This document shows, one piece after another, positions 27,559 to 36,523 of a stretch of 64,000 nt of DNA (position 1 is its first letter; each line of letters opens with the position of its first letter). A model generated the notes under the pieces. It saw nothing but the letters and a program-made list of their open reading frames with translations. It did no database searches and was not told the origin of the DNA. The stretch covers positions 62,001-126,000 of the forward strand of contig CALBSO010000045.1 of assembly GCA_937968015.1 (NCBI GenBank). The letters are read 5' to 3'. Both the position numbers and the translations under genes were made by a program. The stretch comes from an uncultured Thermomicrobia bacterium (GTDB lineage Bacteria > Chloroflexota > Chloroflexia > Thermomicrobiales > JALYUS01).

Positions 27559-28584
27559 TCATGCCGGAGCGACCGTCGCTCCGGAAGGGGGGCGGACGAC
27601 ACAGCGGAAACCGAGATGACAGGTTGCGGAGTCAATCGCCTCCGCGATCCGCGCTGCCGGGCGATAGCGCAGGCAGTAATTTGGCGCGCAGAGGAACGAG
27701 CCGCCCTTGAGTACCTTGCGAGGGATGGCGATCTCCGGTCGGTGCGGATCGTAACTGCGCTCCATCGGCCCGCCGCGCGGATTGACGGGGATACAGCATG
27801 CCTTCGCAGGGCTGGCGGGATGCCGCTCCTGATACCAGTCGGTCGTCCACTCCCAGACATTGCCCGCCATGTCATACAGCCCGTAGTCGTTCGGCGGGAA
27901 GGAGCCGACGCGCGCCGTCCGCTCGTACTTGTCGTGGAGCAGATTCTGCCACGGGAATTCGCCCTGCCAGGTGTTCGCGAGCGGCTTGTGCGCCGGGTCG
28001 TATTCATCACCCCAGATGTAGGCCGCGCCTGCCAATCCGCCGCGCGCCGCGCGCTCCCATTCCGCCTCGGTGGGCAGCGCCTTCCCGGCCCACGCCGCAT
28101 ATGCATCCGCGTCGGCGTAGGCAGCATGCACGACGGGATGCGAGCCGCGCCCGGCGAGCGACGAACGCGGCCCTTCCGGGCGCCGCCAGTCCGCGCCCGG
28201 CACATAGGCCCACCACCGCTGCCAATCCCGCAGGTCAACGCGGCATGGCGGCTTCTGGAAGACGAGTGAGCCGGGAACGAGATTCTCCGGCGGTGCGCCC
28301 GGATAGTCGGCGGGGTTGAGCGGCCGCTCGGCGACGGTCACGTAGCCCGTCGCGGCGACGAAGCGGCGGAACTGGTTATTTGTCACCGCGTACTGATCCA
28401 TCCAGAAGCCGGAAACTGTCACCGGATGTGCCGGGCTTTCTTCCGGATAATGCCGGTCGGAACCCATCAGGAACGTGCCGCCGGGGATCCACGCCATCTT
28501 TTCGTGCGGCGCACGGGGAAGACGGGCGCTTGTGGGCTGTTCGACGGTGTGTGTTGCGGGGCGAATATGCGCCGGTGTGTGCAT
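27559..28584 (-). CDS. Formylglycine-generating enzyme (FGE/SUMF1 family)
   Basis: The 341-aa protein is close to full length for aerobic FGE, a copper enzyme that converts Cys to formylglycine in sulfatases. It keeps IPGGTFLMGSD, DQYAVTNNQFRRFV, LPTEAEWERAARGG, YDMAGNVWEWT and the key segment GGSFLCAPNYCLRYRPAAR, whose two cysteines match the catalytic CxxxxC pair. The ending LGFRCV is also typical. No sulfatase or CxPxR target is encoded nearby, so its substrate lies elsewhere. Confidence 0.9.
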   Translation of the reverse strand: MHTPAHIRPATHTVEQPTSARLPRAPHEKMAWIPGGTFLMGSDRHYPEESPAHPVTVSGFWMDQYAVTNNQFRRFVAATGYVTVAERPLNPADYPGAPPENLVPGSLVFQKPPCRVDLRDWQRWWAYVPGADWRRPEGPRSSLAGRGSHPVVHAAYADADAYAAWAGKALPTEAEWERAARGGLAGAAYIWGDEYDPAHKPLANTWQGEFPWQNLLHDKYERTARVGSFPPNDYGLYDMAGNVWEWTTDWYQERHPASPAKACCIPVNPRGGPMERSYDPHRPEIAIPRKVLKGGSFLCAPNYCLRYRPAARIAEAIDSATCHLGFRCVVRPPSGATVAPA

Positions 28585-28798
28585 GGACGATACCTCCCCA
28601 CATGACCGCAGCTCCGTAGATTACGGCTTGGAAAATGCGTTTGTACGCCAATGCTTGGCCGCGGGAGATACTGAAGGGTGTGCTCGGCCATCGTCGCCCT
28701 GTTTGGAGATTGTTGCCGTGGACGCAATCGTAACACAGTCGTGGCGTTTGGATGCCGCAATCAAGTGCGCAGTTTCTCGTACCATTCAAGGAGAAAGG

Positions 28799-28845
28799 GT
28801 GGTGCCGAGGGGCAGAATCGAACTGCCGACACTACGATTTTCAGT
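28799..28845. other. attL: duplicated 3' half of tRNA-Phe
   Basis: 47 bp identical to 40539-40585, corresponding to the CCA end, T-arm, variable loop and anticodon stem of tRNA-Phe on the minus strand. The 5' half is missing here, so no second tRNA is made. The 28585-28798 gap before it holds nothing else I can identify. Confidence 0.95.
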
Positions 28846-28965
28846 TGCCCAAAGCGAGTATTGCGCTTTATCGCGTTCTGTTGTAGTATGGCGTTGCAAT
28901 CGTCTAAACCCCCGTACGTATAGAACGGGACGATACAACACGATACGGGGCAAATGGCGGCAGTC

Positions 28966-28984
28966 GTGACACATATGTGACACG
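28966..28984 (+). other. Candidate integrase arm-type site, left
   Basis: GTGACACAT-N2-GTGACACG, an 8-9 bp direct repeat 120 bp inside attL. The same pattern recurs 68 bp inside attR at 40454, in the same orientation. Confidence 0.55.
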
Positions 28985-29055
28985 CGTCATGAGGCAATAA
29001 ATGGGTCAGCAGCGGTATCGTTCTCGTATGCGAAGCCCCGACATGGGCACTGAAC

Positions 29056-30219
29056 ATGGGCAACTTCCGCCAACGAATTATAGAGAAGCATCGCTTGAAG
29101 ATCGTACCGCAAGAGCACGAGGATTCTTCGCCAACAAACCCGAAAGAAATATCGCCTGAGGACCATACCGCAGTGGCGCACGTCGCCGCTCGCGTCTCAT
29201 GGTCAGAAGGGAAGACTCCCGGCGTTTATGATGTGCTCGCGAGGTTGGCACATCAGGACCAGAGCGATTACGCGACAGTAAAGCATGCCGTACTCTGTAC
29301 CGCCGTTGGGCTCGTTCTCAAGCGTAAGGAAGAACCGCAACCGATACGCATCGGGAAGAACTGGGTGAACGGCAGCCGGGAACCCGTCGTCCCGATCTCT
29401 CTGAACGCAGAGGACTTTGGCAAGTGGGTGGAGCAGGAAACGCGCGAAGCCGCGATTGCGCTCGCACTTCAAAGGCCATATCCGGATACGGATAAGGGCG
29501 AACTGGAATTCAAGGCAATGCTTGCCCATCTGAATGCCGAAGATCGCACATGGGATAGCAAGGATCAATCAACTCGGCTAACTACGTCGTTGCGAGATTT
29601 CTATTCTGCTGGTCAGAATGAGGCTGATGAAGAAGATGAGGAATATGGATGGTTTCTTGAAGATGAATTTGGGGGGGAAGCGCTTTATCGTGCCATTGAA
29701 GAACTCTCCCCGCCTGAGAAGGAATTGATCAAAGCGATTGAAACGGAAGAGGCATGGGCAAGTGTCGCGCGCCGGACAGGGAAAAAGGCGGGCACTGTCA
29801 GGCAAGAGGCAAAACGACTAAAGGAGAAGATGCGACGGCGCCAAAGCGAACTCGCGGAAGAGGTCGAGCGCGAGCGTTCTACCTCCCATCGCGACGAAGA
29901 ATACGACCGTGTTTATTCAGAGGCGGAAGCAGAGGCCACGCAGTTATGGGATGAGCGTTGCGGCACCGATCCGAAATTCGAGAGACGTACCGCGATGCGA
30001 TGGATGGTGCACCCGTACTTTATAGACGTTCCTCTCATGAGAGCCTTCCGGGATTACTCGGACAAGAAGATGCGAGCGTCCTCTCGCGTGGAGTGGGAGC
30101 GCTTGGACAGCGACGTGCAGCGCATAGTAGATCGTATTGGCGATTTCGCACGCTACGAGTGGATCAGGCGCGAAGCGCGTCGCATTGCTGATAAAAGAAT
30201 GGGGTGGGATGACGAATAG
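29056..30219 (+). CDS. Element protein with sigma region 4-like HTH segment, 387 aa
   Basis: First gene inside attL. It is a charged, largely helical protein, less GC-rich than its surroundings. Around residues 215-265 the sequence ELSPPEKELIKAIETEEAWA, followed by VARRTGKKAGTVRQEAKRLK, resembles the region 4 helix-turn-helix of sigma factors. No region 2 is evident. It could be a transcription activator for the element. No clear ribosome binding site precedes the ATG, so the start is uncertain. Confidence 0.7.
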   Translation: MGNFRQRIIEKHRLKIVPQEHEDSSPTNPKEISPEDHTAVAHVAARVSWSEGKTPGVYDVLARLAHQDQSDYATVKHAVLCTAVGLVLKRKEEPQPIRIGKNWVNGSREPVVPISLNAEDFGKWVEQETREAAIALALQRPYPDTDKGELEFKAMLAHLNAEDRTWDSKDQSTRLTTSLRDFYSAGQNEADEEDEEYGWFLEDEFGGEALYRAIEELSPPEKELIKAIETEEAWASVARRTGKKAGTVRQEAKRLKEKMRRRQSELAEEVERERSTSHRDEEYDRVYSEAEAEATQLWDERCGTDPKFERRTAMRWMVHPYFIDVPLMRAFRDYSDKKMRASSRVEWERLDSDVQRIVDRIGDFARYEWIRREARRIADKRMGWDDE

Positions 30220-30273
30220 CGATAGGCTCATGCTGTAACGCTTTTTGAGGAGTTCACCCTATAGAGTTAACGG

Positions 30274-30294
30274 CCCCCGAACAGGGGGTTTTTT
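30274..30294 (+). terminator. Terminator hairpin placed before the 30312 gene
   Basis: CCCCC pairs with GGGGG around GAACA and is followed by TTTTTT. GGAGGG of the next gene lies ten bases further on. One of four such hairpin-then-RBS modules in the element. Confidence 0.75.
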
Positions 30295-30311
30295 GCTGCC
30301 CGAAGGAGGGA

Positions 30312-30509
30312 ATGATGCCACTCTATCTGACGGTCTCGCGCGGCTCCCGTGCGGACGATACCCGGCCAATCATGGCGATCAGCGATCAACGCTTCATCCA
30401 GCGGGTGCTGCGTGAGATGGCTTCACTTGCGGATGATGAACGCCACGATCAGTTGCGTAGCGTCCGTAAATCATTACGTGGCGACAATGAGGAAACGCGT
30501 AATGCATAG
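30312..30509 (+). CDS. Small element protein, 65 aa
   Basis: Preceded by a strong GGAGGG site. ATGs at 30312 and 30315 are both possible. It is basic and helix-rich in the second half (RFIQRVLREMASL). No family is recognised. Confidence 0.6.
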   Translation: MMPLYLTVSRGSRADDTRPIMAISDQRFIQRVLREMASLADDERHDQLRSVRKSLRGDNEETRNA

Positions 30510-30570
30510 CCGCTATCACTGGTCGCGAGGACGTGGCCCGCCCGATAGCCAATCAACCGGAATGAAGACA

Positions 30571-30600
30571 GGGGAGACGGTACGCCGCCTCCCCTTTATT
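30571..30600 (+). terminator. Hairpin module before the excisionase-like gene
   Basis: GGGGAG-a-CGG pairs with CCG-c-CTCCCC around TACG (30571-30594) and is followed by TTTATT. The AAGGAG of the next gene lies nine bases downstream. Confidence 0.65.
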
Positions 30601-30622
30601 GTGCCCGAAAGGAGCAACGACG

Positions 30623-30838
30623 ATGCACGAGGCCCACAAACGTACGCTGACCGTAAATGAGTTCATGGAAGAAACCGGGGCGAAGCCTTCGAGCACATGG
30701 AAGATGATCCGGGAAGGGCGGCTGCCGGTGATCCGTATGGGACGCCGGGTGCTCATCTCGCGTGACGTGCTCGAACGATTCCTCAGAGGCGACTTTTCCA
30801 CGCCGACGCTATCCGATCATGACAACCGGGCGGCCTAA
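30623..30838 (+). CDS. Excisionase-like helix-turn-helix protein
   Basis: The 71-aa protein matches the HTH_17/excisionase template: LTVNEFMEETGAKPSSTWKM, the EGRLPVIRMGRRVLIS wing, and VLERFLRG. AAGGAG lies eight bases before the ATG. Such proteins bend att DNA to direct excision, or act as small repressors. A second protein of this type is at 38418. Confidence 0.8.
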   Translation: MHEAHKRTLTVNEFMEETGAKPSSTWKMIREGRLPVIRMGRRVLISRDVLERFLRGDFSTPTLSDHDNRAA

Positions 30839-30929
30839 GCCACTATCCCGACGCGCGGGCTGTGGCTATGGATTGTGTTCGACGCGCAAATTATAGCACA
30901 CCCTCACGTCTCTCTGAAAGAAGAGGCTA

Positions 30930-31862
30930 ATGCACACACCACTTGCCATTGACGCGGCAATCCGCTTCATCCGGGCTATTCACGGTCATGAGCGAACGGG
31001 ATTCGCGATTCTCATGTTGAGGCGCGGCGATCAGCGGCCTACGCATTACGGCTTCGACCTCGGCAATCCACAATGGGACTCGCTACGGCGCGTCCTCACC
31101 AATCATGCGGGCGCGGACTGCTACATCGGCGTGGCCGTCTACGCCGCGCCGCCCCAACCGGGGATGCAGCGCAAGAAAGAGATGGTGCTGCACTGCCATT
31201 GGCTCTGGTGCGAGCGCGATACCCATGCGTTGCCGGATACGTTGCCCGATCCGACATTCACGGTTGAGACGAGTACGAGCAACTATCAGGACTGGTGGCG
31301 GATGGACACGCCGCTGTCGCTGCCCGTTGCCGAAGACTATGCCGCACGTATCGCAGCCGCTGTCGGTTGCGCCCCGATGAAGGACGCTACCCGTGTCCTG
31401 CGGATCGTCGGCATGCGGAACCATAAGCCCGAACGCATGGGAGAAATCGCGCGAATCACCGATGCAACCGGCGCAGTCTATTCCCTTCGTGACTTCGCTC
31501 ATCTTCCACTCATCAGCGCCCCGACCGCCCCGGCCCGCGAGGGTGGCCCGCGCGGAAAGATTGGCGCAGGGCATCGGCACAATGAACTGCTGAAACTGGC
31601 CGGTGCGATGCGGCGATACGGACTGTCACGGGACATGATCCTCGCGGCACTCCGGGAGATGAACGAGAGGCAATGCGACCCGCCGAAGCCGGAGGCTGAG
31701 ATTGAGAAGATTGCGAACGATGCGAATGGATGGGAACCGGAGCCAGTCGCACCGGTGTGCCACGCTGAGGCAGTGAGCGATTACACAGACATCTCGCCAC
31801 TCGATACCGGCGTCCGCACATGCGGCCGGTACTCGCTGCGGGGCGGTGGTCGTCGTGGCTAG
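30930..31862 (+). CDS. Replication primase of the element (RepB-primase-like, PriCT-type C-terminus)
   Basis: The 310-aa protein has an N-terminal half resembling plasmid RepB-type primases: HCHWLWCER, then a YQDWWRMDTP segment and IVGMRNHKPER. The C-terminal part, GHRHNELLKLAGAMRRYGLS with DMILAALREMNERQCDPPK, matches the PriCT_1 domain seen after prim-pol cores in phages and islands. It overlaps the helicase gene and probably forms one replication unit with it. Confidence 0.75.
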   Translation: MHTPLAIDAAIRFIRAIHGHERTGFAILMLRRGDQRPTHYGFDLGNPQWDSLRRVLTNHAGADCYIGVAVYAAPPQPGMQRKKEMVLHCHWLWCERDTHALPDTLPDPTFTVETSTSNYQDWWRMDTPLSLPVAEDYAARIAAAVGCAPMKDATRVLRIVGMRNHKPERMGEIARITDATGAVYSLRDFAHLPLISAPTAPAREGGPRGKIGAGHRHNELLKLAGAMRRYGLSRDMILAALREMNERQCDPPKPEAEIEKIANDANGWEPEPVAPVCHAEAVSDYTDISPLDTGVRTCGRYSLRGGGRRG

Positions 31863-33147
31863 CGCATTCCTCGGCTTGCAAACAATCGGCGCCCTTCTTA
31901 ATGACGACGAACCGTTTGTTGAGTGGGTCACGGACAAAACCATCGCGCGCGGCGGTATCACCTTCCTCGTTGCCCGTGCGGGCGCGGGCAAGAGCCTGCT
32001 CGCGTACCACATTACCGCGTGTGTCCTCACCGGCAATCCGGTATTCGGCGTGCTCGCGGTTCAGCAGGGTGCGGTCGCCTACATTGACCTCGACGGACGT
32101 AAGAGCATCGCTAAGATGCGTGCCATCGCCGCACTACGAGGCGTCGGGATTGATGACGAAGAGATTGCCGCCCAACCTCTGTTCATTGCCGCGCAACGTT
32201 CATCCGCCGATCTGCGTGACCCGATCATGTTGCGGGCAGTCCTTGACGAACTCGCGACGATTCCGAACTTGCTGCTCGTTGTCCTCGACACGTTCAGCGA
32301 CCTGCATCATGGCAAGGAAGGCAATCCCGATGATATGACGGATACCGTGACCGGGGCGGTGGAAATCGCGACCCGCTTCAACTGTGGCGTCCTCATCATC
32401 CATCATGCCCGCAAGAACGGCGGGAACGAACTGGAGGATGTGCGCGGCGCAACCAGCATCGTTGCGAAGGCAGACGCGGTGTTCATCCTGAAAACGGAGC
32501 GGGAAGAAGACGACAATCCCGGTAAGTTGACACTCTTGCAGCGCAAGGCACGGCTCACCGAAGAAGCGAAGCCTCGGCATCTTATTCTACAAGCCGACGG
32601 CGATGTGGACGGCACGTTACAGTCATACGTCTTCGCGCTTGCGGAGCATGCCGCGCGGGGCGGACGACCCGCGACGGCGGCGAAGGAAGCGGACGCGCTC
32701 GTGACACGCCTGCTCTGGCAGGATCAGGCGATGCCGAAAGTGGAACTCGTCAAGCAACTGATGGCCGCTGGCATTGCACAGGCGACGGCCTATCGCGCCG
32801 CGAATGTCCATTATCAAAACCAGCCTGACCTAGGGGTCACGGATGTTTTGATAAAACCAGAAACGCTCGCACCGCAAGGAGAAACGGGATTATCGAACGG
32901 CGTGGGTGGGGACGATTCTCGCGGTGTTTATCAAAATGCCGAGGGCGATCAGGACGGCGATAACGACTCCGTACCCGCCGCGTGGGACACCCTCATCGCC
33001 TGGGCACATGGCGACTCGCAGGAACTGCCCGACGATGTGCGAGCAGCCGGGGAACGGACCGGTGTCGTTTGTGATGCGTCGGAATCGCTTAACCGCTACG
33101 CCGCTCGCGTCTTTGCGACCTACCATGTGTGGAGGGCAAGCGCATGA
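31846..33147 (+). CDS. RepA-like AAA ATPase/replicative helicase
   Basis: The 433-aa protein has Walker A in VARAGAGKSLLAY, Walker B in LLLVVLDTFSD, and the IIHHARKNG sensor segment of the AAA_25/RepA hexameric helicase group. The C-terminal ~150 residues are divergent and contain three TTATCAAAA-type sites in their DNA. It overlaps the primase by 8-17 bp depending on which GTG (31846 or 31855) is used. Confidence 0.83.
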   Translation: MVVVASAFLGLQTIGALLNDDEPFVEWVTDKTIARGGITFLVARAGAGKSLLAYHITACVLTGNPVFGVLAVQQGAVAYIDLDGRKSIAKMRAIAALRGVGIDDEEIAAQPLFIAAQRSSADLRDPIMLRAVLDELATIPNLLLVVLDTFSDLHHGKEGNPDDMTDTVTGAVEIATRFNCGVLIIHHARKNGGNELEDVRGATSIVAKADAVFILKTEREEDDNPGKLTLLQRKARLTEEAKPRHLILQADGDVDGTLQSYVFALAEHAARGGRPATAAKEADALVTRLLWQDQAMPKVELVKQLMAAGIAQATAYRAANVHYQNQPDLGVTDVLIKPETLAPQGETGLSNGVGGDDSRGVYQNAEGDQDGDNDSVPAAWDTLIAWAHGDSQELPDDVRAAGERTGVVCDASESLNRYAARVFATYHVWRASA

Positions 33148-33242
33148 GCCGGGCATCATCGGCGGCGAGCGTGTGCCGATCACCGGGCGTGCCAGAGGCG
33201 ACACCCCTGACATACGGCATGATTGACTATTTGTGGAGGTGA
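33144..33242 (+). CDS. Short coupled ORF, 32 aa
   Basis: Its ATG overlaps the helicase stop codon (ATGA) and its own stop overlaps the start region of the next gene, so coupling is the only support. No family is recognised. Confidence 0.35.
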   Translation: MSRASSAASVCRSPGVPEATPLTYGMIDYLWR

Positions 33243-33433
33243 AGCATCGTCAGAGTATTCCGGCGTGGCTGACAACCGCGCTCGTGCAAACCCACGCCGC
33301 CGTACGGGGCGATAAGTTGGCCGTGGCGATCGTCCACCGGCATGGCGGGCGGCACAGTGAGGACATCGTGTGTATGCGGCTCACGGACTTCACCACATGG
33401 TTCGGATCAGTCATGGAAAGTGAGGAATCCTAA
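33233..33433 (+). CDS. Small element protein, 66 aa
   Basis: GTG at 33233 or 33239 opens a compact basic-to-acidic ORF (AWLTTALVQTHAAVRGDKLA). The stop overlaps the next ATG (TAATG). Unknown function. Confidence 0.55.
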   Translation: MEVKHRQSIPAWLTTALVQTHAAVRGDKLAVAIVHRHGGRHSEDIVCMRLTDFTTWFGSVMESEES

Positions 33434-33744
33434 TGCCCTACAAAGACCCGGAAGCCGCCCGTGCATACCAGCGCGACCGTAAGCGGATCGAACGCGTTGG
33501 GGGTAGTACAACCCATGTACAACCCGTCCCGTTGCCCTTCCGATTGAAGACGGCGGCGGATGTGATCGGCCTGATTGAAGAGCAGGTTGGGGCGGTGCGG
33601 GCTGAACCGCTTGCGACGACACTCGAAAAGGCCCGCACAATCGGCTTCCTCGCGGGCGTCGCATTGCGAGCAATTGAGGCGGGCGATATGGCGGCACGCC
33701 TCGAAGCCCTCGAAGCGGTGTTGAAGGCGCGGGGGGCGGCGTGA
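33433..33744 (+). CDS. Small phage-like protein, 103 aa
   Basis: Begins MPYKDPEAARAYQRDRKR, a start typical of small phage and island proteins of unknown role. It then has a helical acidic body. Coupled at both ends to its neighbours by overlapping start and stop codons. Confidence 0.65.
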   Translation: MPYKDPEAARAYQRDRKRIERVGGSTTHVQPVPLPFRLKTAADVIGLIEEQVGAVRAEPLATTLEKARTIGFLAGVALRAIEAGDMAARLEALEAVLKARGAA

Positions 33745-34400
33745 TGACGACCCTCAACACAGTCGCGAAACTCTACGACCGGCTGACGCCACACGAACGC
33801 TTGCGGCTGGTGATGGGGGCGTTCGCGCGGGAAGATGACGGCGAAGCGGAACGGCTGGTTCGTACTTGCCCTCGCTTTACCTACAAGACGCTCGACTTCG
33901 ACTACATGCAACTATACGAGGCGTGGGTGCGGAAGGCAACCGAGTTTGCCCTGCTCTGGATCGAGGCAGTCGGACGTTATCAGCGTGTCGAGACGGCCAT
34001 TTGGGGCATGGCGCGGATTCGTGAACAATACATCAACGGCCTGAATCGCGGCTGGCGCATGGCGGGGAACGAAGAGGACTTCATCGCACCCGAAGAGGCG
34101 ACGGCCCATTTCGCCCACAGCGACACTCCGGACCCGATGGACACTGAACGGCGTGCGCGGATTGGGGAGTTGAAGGGCATGGTGGCCGGGCTACATCGGT
34201 TCTGTGCGATGGTGAAGGTAGACCCGTCACACTTCATGGCCGCGTGGACGCCGCTCGTGGAATCTATCGAGGAACTTCGCCCGGTGCTGGACGATTCCGC
34301 AATTCCCGCCGATGAAGAAGTTGCGACGCAGATCGAAGAGGTGTTGCGGCTGAATTGGCCGGGATTGGATGCGGCACGCGAGGGTAGCGATGAAGGATAA
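33741..34400 (+). CDS. Element protein, 219 aa, paralog of the next ORF
   Basis: Starts in the stop region of the previous gene (GTGATG). The first ~115 residues align with the next ORF (AKLYDRLTPHERLRL against AKYYDRLTGDERFRL, and a shared YDRLT helix pattern). Helical, Trp/Tyr-rich and soluble. No known family. Confidence 0.65.
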   Translation: MMTTLNTVAKLYDRLTPHERLRLVMGAFAREDDGEAERLVRTCPRFTYKTLDFDYMQLYEAWVRKATEFALLWIEAVGRYQRVETAIWGMARIREQYINGLNRGWRMAGNEEDFIAPEEATAHFAHSDTPDPMDTERRARIGELKGMVAGLHRFCAMVKVDPSHFMAAWTPLVESIEELRPVLDDSAIPADEEVATQIEEVLRLNWPGLDAAREGSDEG

Positions 34401-34785
34401 GACGCTGGCGAAGTACTACGACCGGCTGACGGGCGATGAACGGTTCCGGCTCTCGCTCGATGCCAATGCGCGCGATGACATGCGAGAGTTTCAACGATTG
34501 AAGGAGAGTTGCCCAATCAAGGACTATAGCGGCATGGATTGGGAGTATACCCGGCGATGGAACGGGAGCATCATGCTCGTCAATCGGTTCGTGACGCTGT
34601 GGCTCACCGCTTTGATGAACTACCACATCGCGCGGCTCAATCTGACATGGGCGTGGGACACGATGGATGTCTTCGATGAGGCGTACATCAGCGGCGCGAA
34701 TGTGGCATGGCGTGAAGCAGAACAGGAGGGAATCTATCTCCTGCTCGAAGACATTCATACGTATAGCCGTCGCGCTACGAGGTGA
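34390..34785 (+). pseudogene. Paralog of the 33741 gene, probably truncated by an IS21 insertion
   Basis: Overlaps the previous gene by 11 bp. It aligns with its N-terminal half, then stops after RRATR just where an IstB coding fragment begins in another frame (about 34767). The intact paralog continues for another ~100 residues, so this copy has probably lost its C-terminus. Confidence 0.6.
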
Positions 34786-35134
34786 TCGCCATCGACGAGG
34801 TCGGCTACGTCCCGCTGGCCGAGGTGGGTGCCGAGTTCTTGTTCCAAGTGGTCGCCGAGCGGGCCGAACGCACCGCCGTGATCCTGACGACGAATCTGCC
34901 CTTCTCGGAGTGGACGCAGGTGATTCCCAATACGCGGCTGTGCAAAGCGTTGCTGGACCGGATCACCGATCGCGCGCACATCATCGAGACGGGCAGCGAG
35001 TCGTATCGCTTTCGGCGGACGCTGGCGCAACGGCGGCGAAAGGAGGGAGAACCGATCACGTAACGATGAGCGACGAGAGGGAGGGTGGGCCATTCCCGAC
35101 GATCATTGTGGGCCACACCGAGTTGTCAAACACA
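34768..35134 (+). mobile_element. istB: IS21-family remnant: 3' part of istB and right terminus
   Basis: 34768-35063 encodes the C-terminal ~98 residues of an IstB ATPase, from Walker B (VIAIDEVGYVPL) through AERTAVILTTNLPFSEW to ESYRFRRTLAQ, with no start codon. The following 70 bp contain repeated TGGGCCA motifs and end near TGTCAAACACA, which looks like an IS21 terminus. IstA and the left end are absent, so the element is dead. Confidence 0.8.
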
Positions 35135-35152
35135 GCGGCTCCATAAGCAGTA

Positions 35153-35366
35153 TGTCCGCAAGGCGGATGTAGAGACGGTTCGCGCGGCGTGCGCGGCGCG
35201 GCAAACGGCGGAACGGGAACACCGGGAGCGGCGCGGGCATATTCCGCCCGGCATCAGCCGCTACGAGTGGGATGAACAGCGACGGCAGATCAATCGGACG
35301 ATCCGCGATGCCGTGGGGAATAACATGACACTGAACCAGTTGCGCAAACTGCTGTATCGGCGGTAG
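35153..35366 (+). pseudogene. C-terminal fragment of an element gene, copy 1
   Basis: The frame encodes RAACAARQTAEREHRERRG, then ISRYEWDEQRRQINRTIRD and QLRKLLYRR before a stop. No start with a ribosome binding site follows the IS21 remnant. A diverged paralog of the last ~45 residues occurs at 37530, so the two fragments flank the methyltransferase cargo. Confidence 0.5.
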
Positions 35367-35430
35367 GTCGGCAAGGGATGTGTTGGCACATGTTTACACT
35401 CGATCATTCCCATTTCAGTAGTGAGATCAG

Positions 35431-35613
35431 TCAGGCTTCCCATGCCAGGGACGCGACTATCCGTCGTGGTGAGAGGTTCTCGCATATCGGTTGATCATGG
35501 GTGATCTGCTCGCCATAAATGGTGTTCGCGAGGCAGCGCTTCATCAGCTCCAGATAGAGCGCCATTGCTGGTTCATTCTGTTCATGGCGGCGGCGAAATC
35601 GCATGATTGCCAT
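35431..35613 (-). pseudogene. N-terminal fragment of a TylF-like O-methyltransferase
   Basis: The 60-residue ORF contains LYLELMKRCLANTIYG, the N-terminal signature of TylF/macrocin O-methyltransferases, then loses similarity and stops. The SAM-binding core is missing. It opens the cargo segment and is divergent from the intact methyltransferase. The rest of 35367-35863 holds no gene I can identify. Confidence 0.6.
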
Positions 35614-35863
35614 CTCCTCATCTCCTCAATCCGTTTTCCGCAGCCGTCCTGGACAGCGCCTATCATCACCTTAGCACGAAGAGGACTCCCACGGCACGGT
35701 GGGAGTCTGCGTCATGTGATTGAGAAGGCTGCTACTGGTCGAACTAGAGTCAGCACAGAGACGCCAGATCGTCGCGCCCACGGTTCCCGTCGCCGAGGCG
35801 TCACCGCGCGATAGCGGGAAACGGATCAGGTACGTAGTTGACGGAGGTGCTAGACTGGCGCAC

Positions 35864-36523
35864 ATGGATACCATACGCCGTGCCTACTACGATCGTTTCG
35901 CCGGTAGTCTGAGCGACTGGCTCGCCTATCATCAGCGAGCGGTCGTGTTCGATCAGGTAACGTGGATGGGCGTGCCGACACAGAAGAACGTGCTCGATTG
36001 CTGGATTTACCAGGAAATCCTCCATGCCGTGCGCCCCGACGTCGTCGTGGAGATCGGCAGCAACACGGGTGGGAGCACGTTGTTTCTCGCGAACATGCTC
36101 GATCTGCTATGCGGCGGGGTGGTCGTTTCTGTCGATATTGACCGCACAGCGTACCGTGTTACGCACCCTCGCATCGTCACCGTGACGGGTGATAGCGCAT
36201 CCCCGGAGGTTGTTGGGCAAGTGCGCGCACTCTGCGCCGGGAAACGCACGCTCGTCATCCACGATGGCGATCACTTTGCGACACAGGTCGCGAAGGACTT
36301 AGAGGCATACGCACCCCTCGTATCCGTCGGCAGTTACCTCATTGTGGAGGATGGCATCGTGGACGTGACGGAGATCGGTGGTGACTATATCCGTCCCGGT
36401 GAGGGGCCGCTGGTCGCTGCGGAAGACTTCCTTGCTGCCTTTCCAGAGTTTGTCGTGGATGAAGAGCGCGAACGCTATCTACTCACATACAACCCGCGGG
36501 GCTACCTCAAACGGGTGCGCTAA
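35864..36523 (+). CDS. CmcI-like SAM-dependent methyltransferase (glycan O-methyltransferase type)
   Basis: From the ATG at 35864 the 219-aa protein aligns with the CmcI/rhamnosyl O-methyltransferase family: WMGVPTQKNVLDCWIYQEI, the SAM loop VVEIGSNTGGSTLFLA, VVSVDID, GDSASPEV, and HDGDHFATQVAKDL followed by YLIVEDG. A GGAGGTG site lies 14 bases upstream, rather far. It is the only intact methyltransferase in the cargo and would modify sugars on surface glycans or secondary metabolites. Confidence 0.8.
   Translation: MDTIRRAYYDRFAGSLSDWLAYHQRAVVFDQVTWMGVPTQKNVLDCWIYQEILHAVRPDVVVEIGSNTGGSTLFLANMLDLLCGGVVVSVDIDRTAYRVTHPRIVTVTGDSASPEVVGQVRALCAGKRTLVIHDGDHFATQVAKDLEAYAPLVSVGSYLIVEDGIVDVTEIGGDYIRPGEGPLVAAEDFLAAFPEFVVDEERERYLLTYNPRGYLKRVR

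Noticed and set aside
28800..28860. A second tRNA-Phe at the left end
   Set aside because: Only the 3' half matches. The 5' acceptor strand and D-arm are missing, so it is an att duplicate.
34768..35063. Active IS21 insertion sequence
   Set aside because: IstA, the Walker A half of IstB and the left end are missing.
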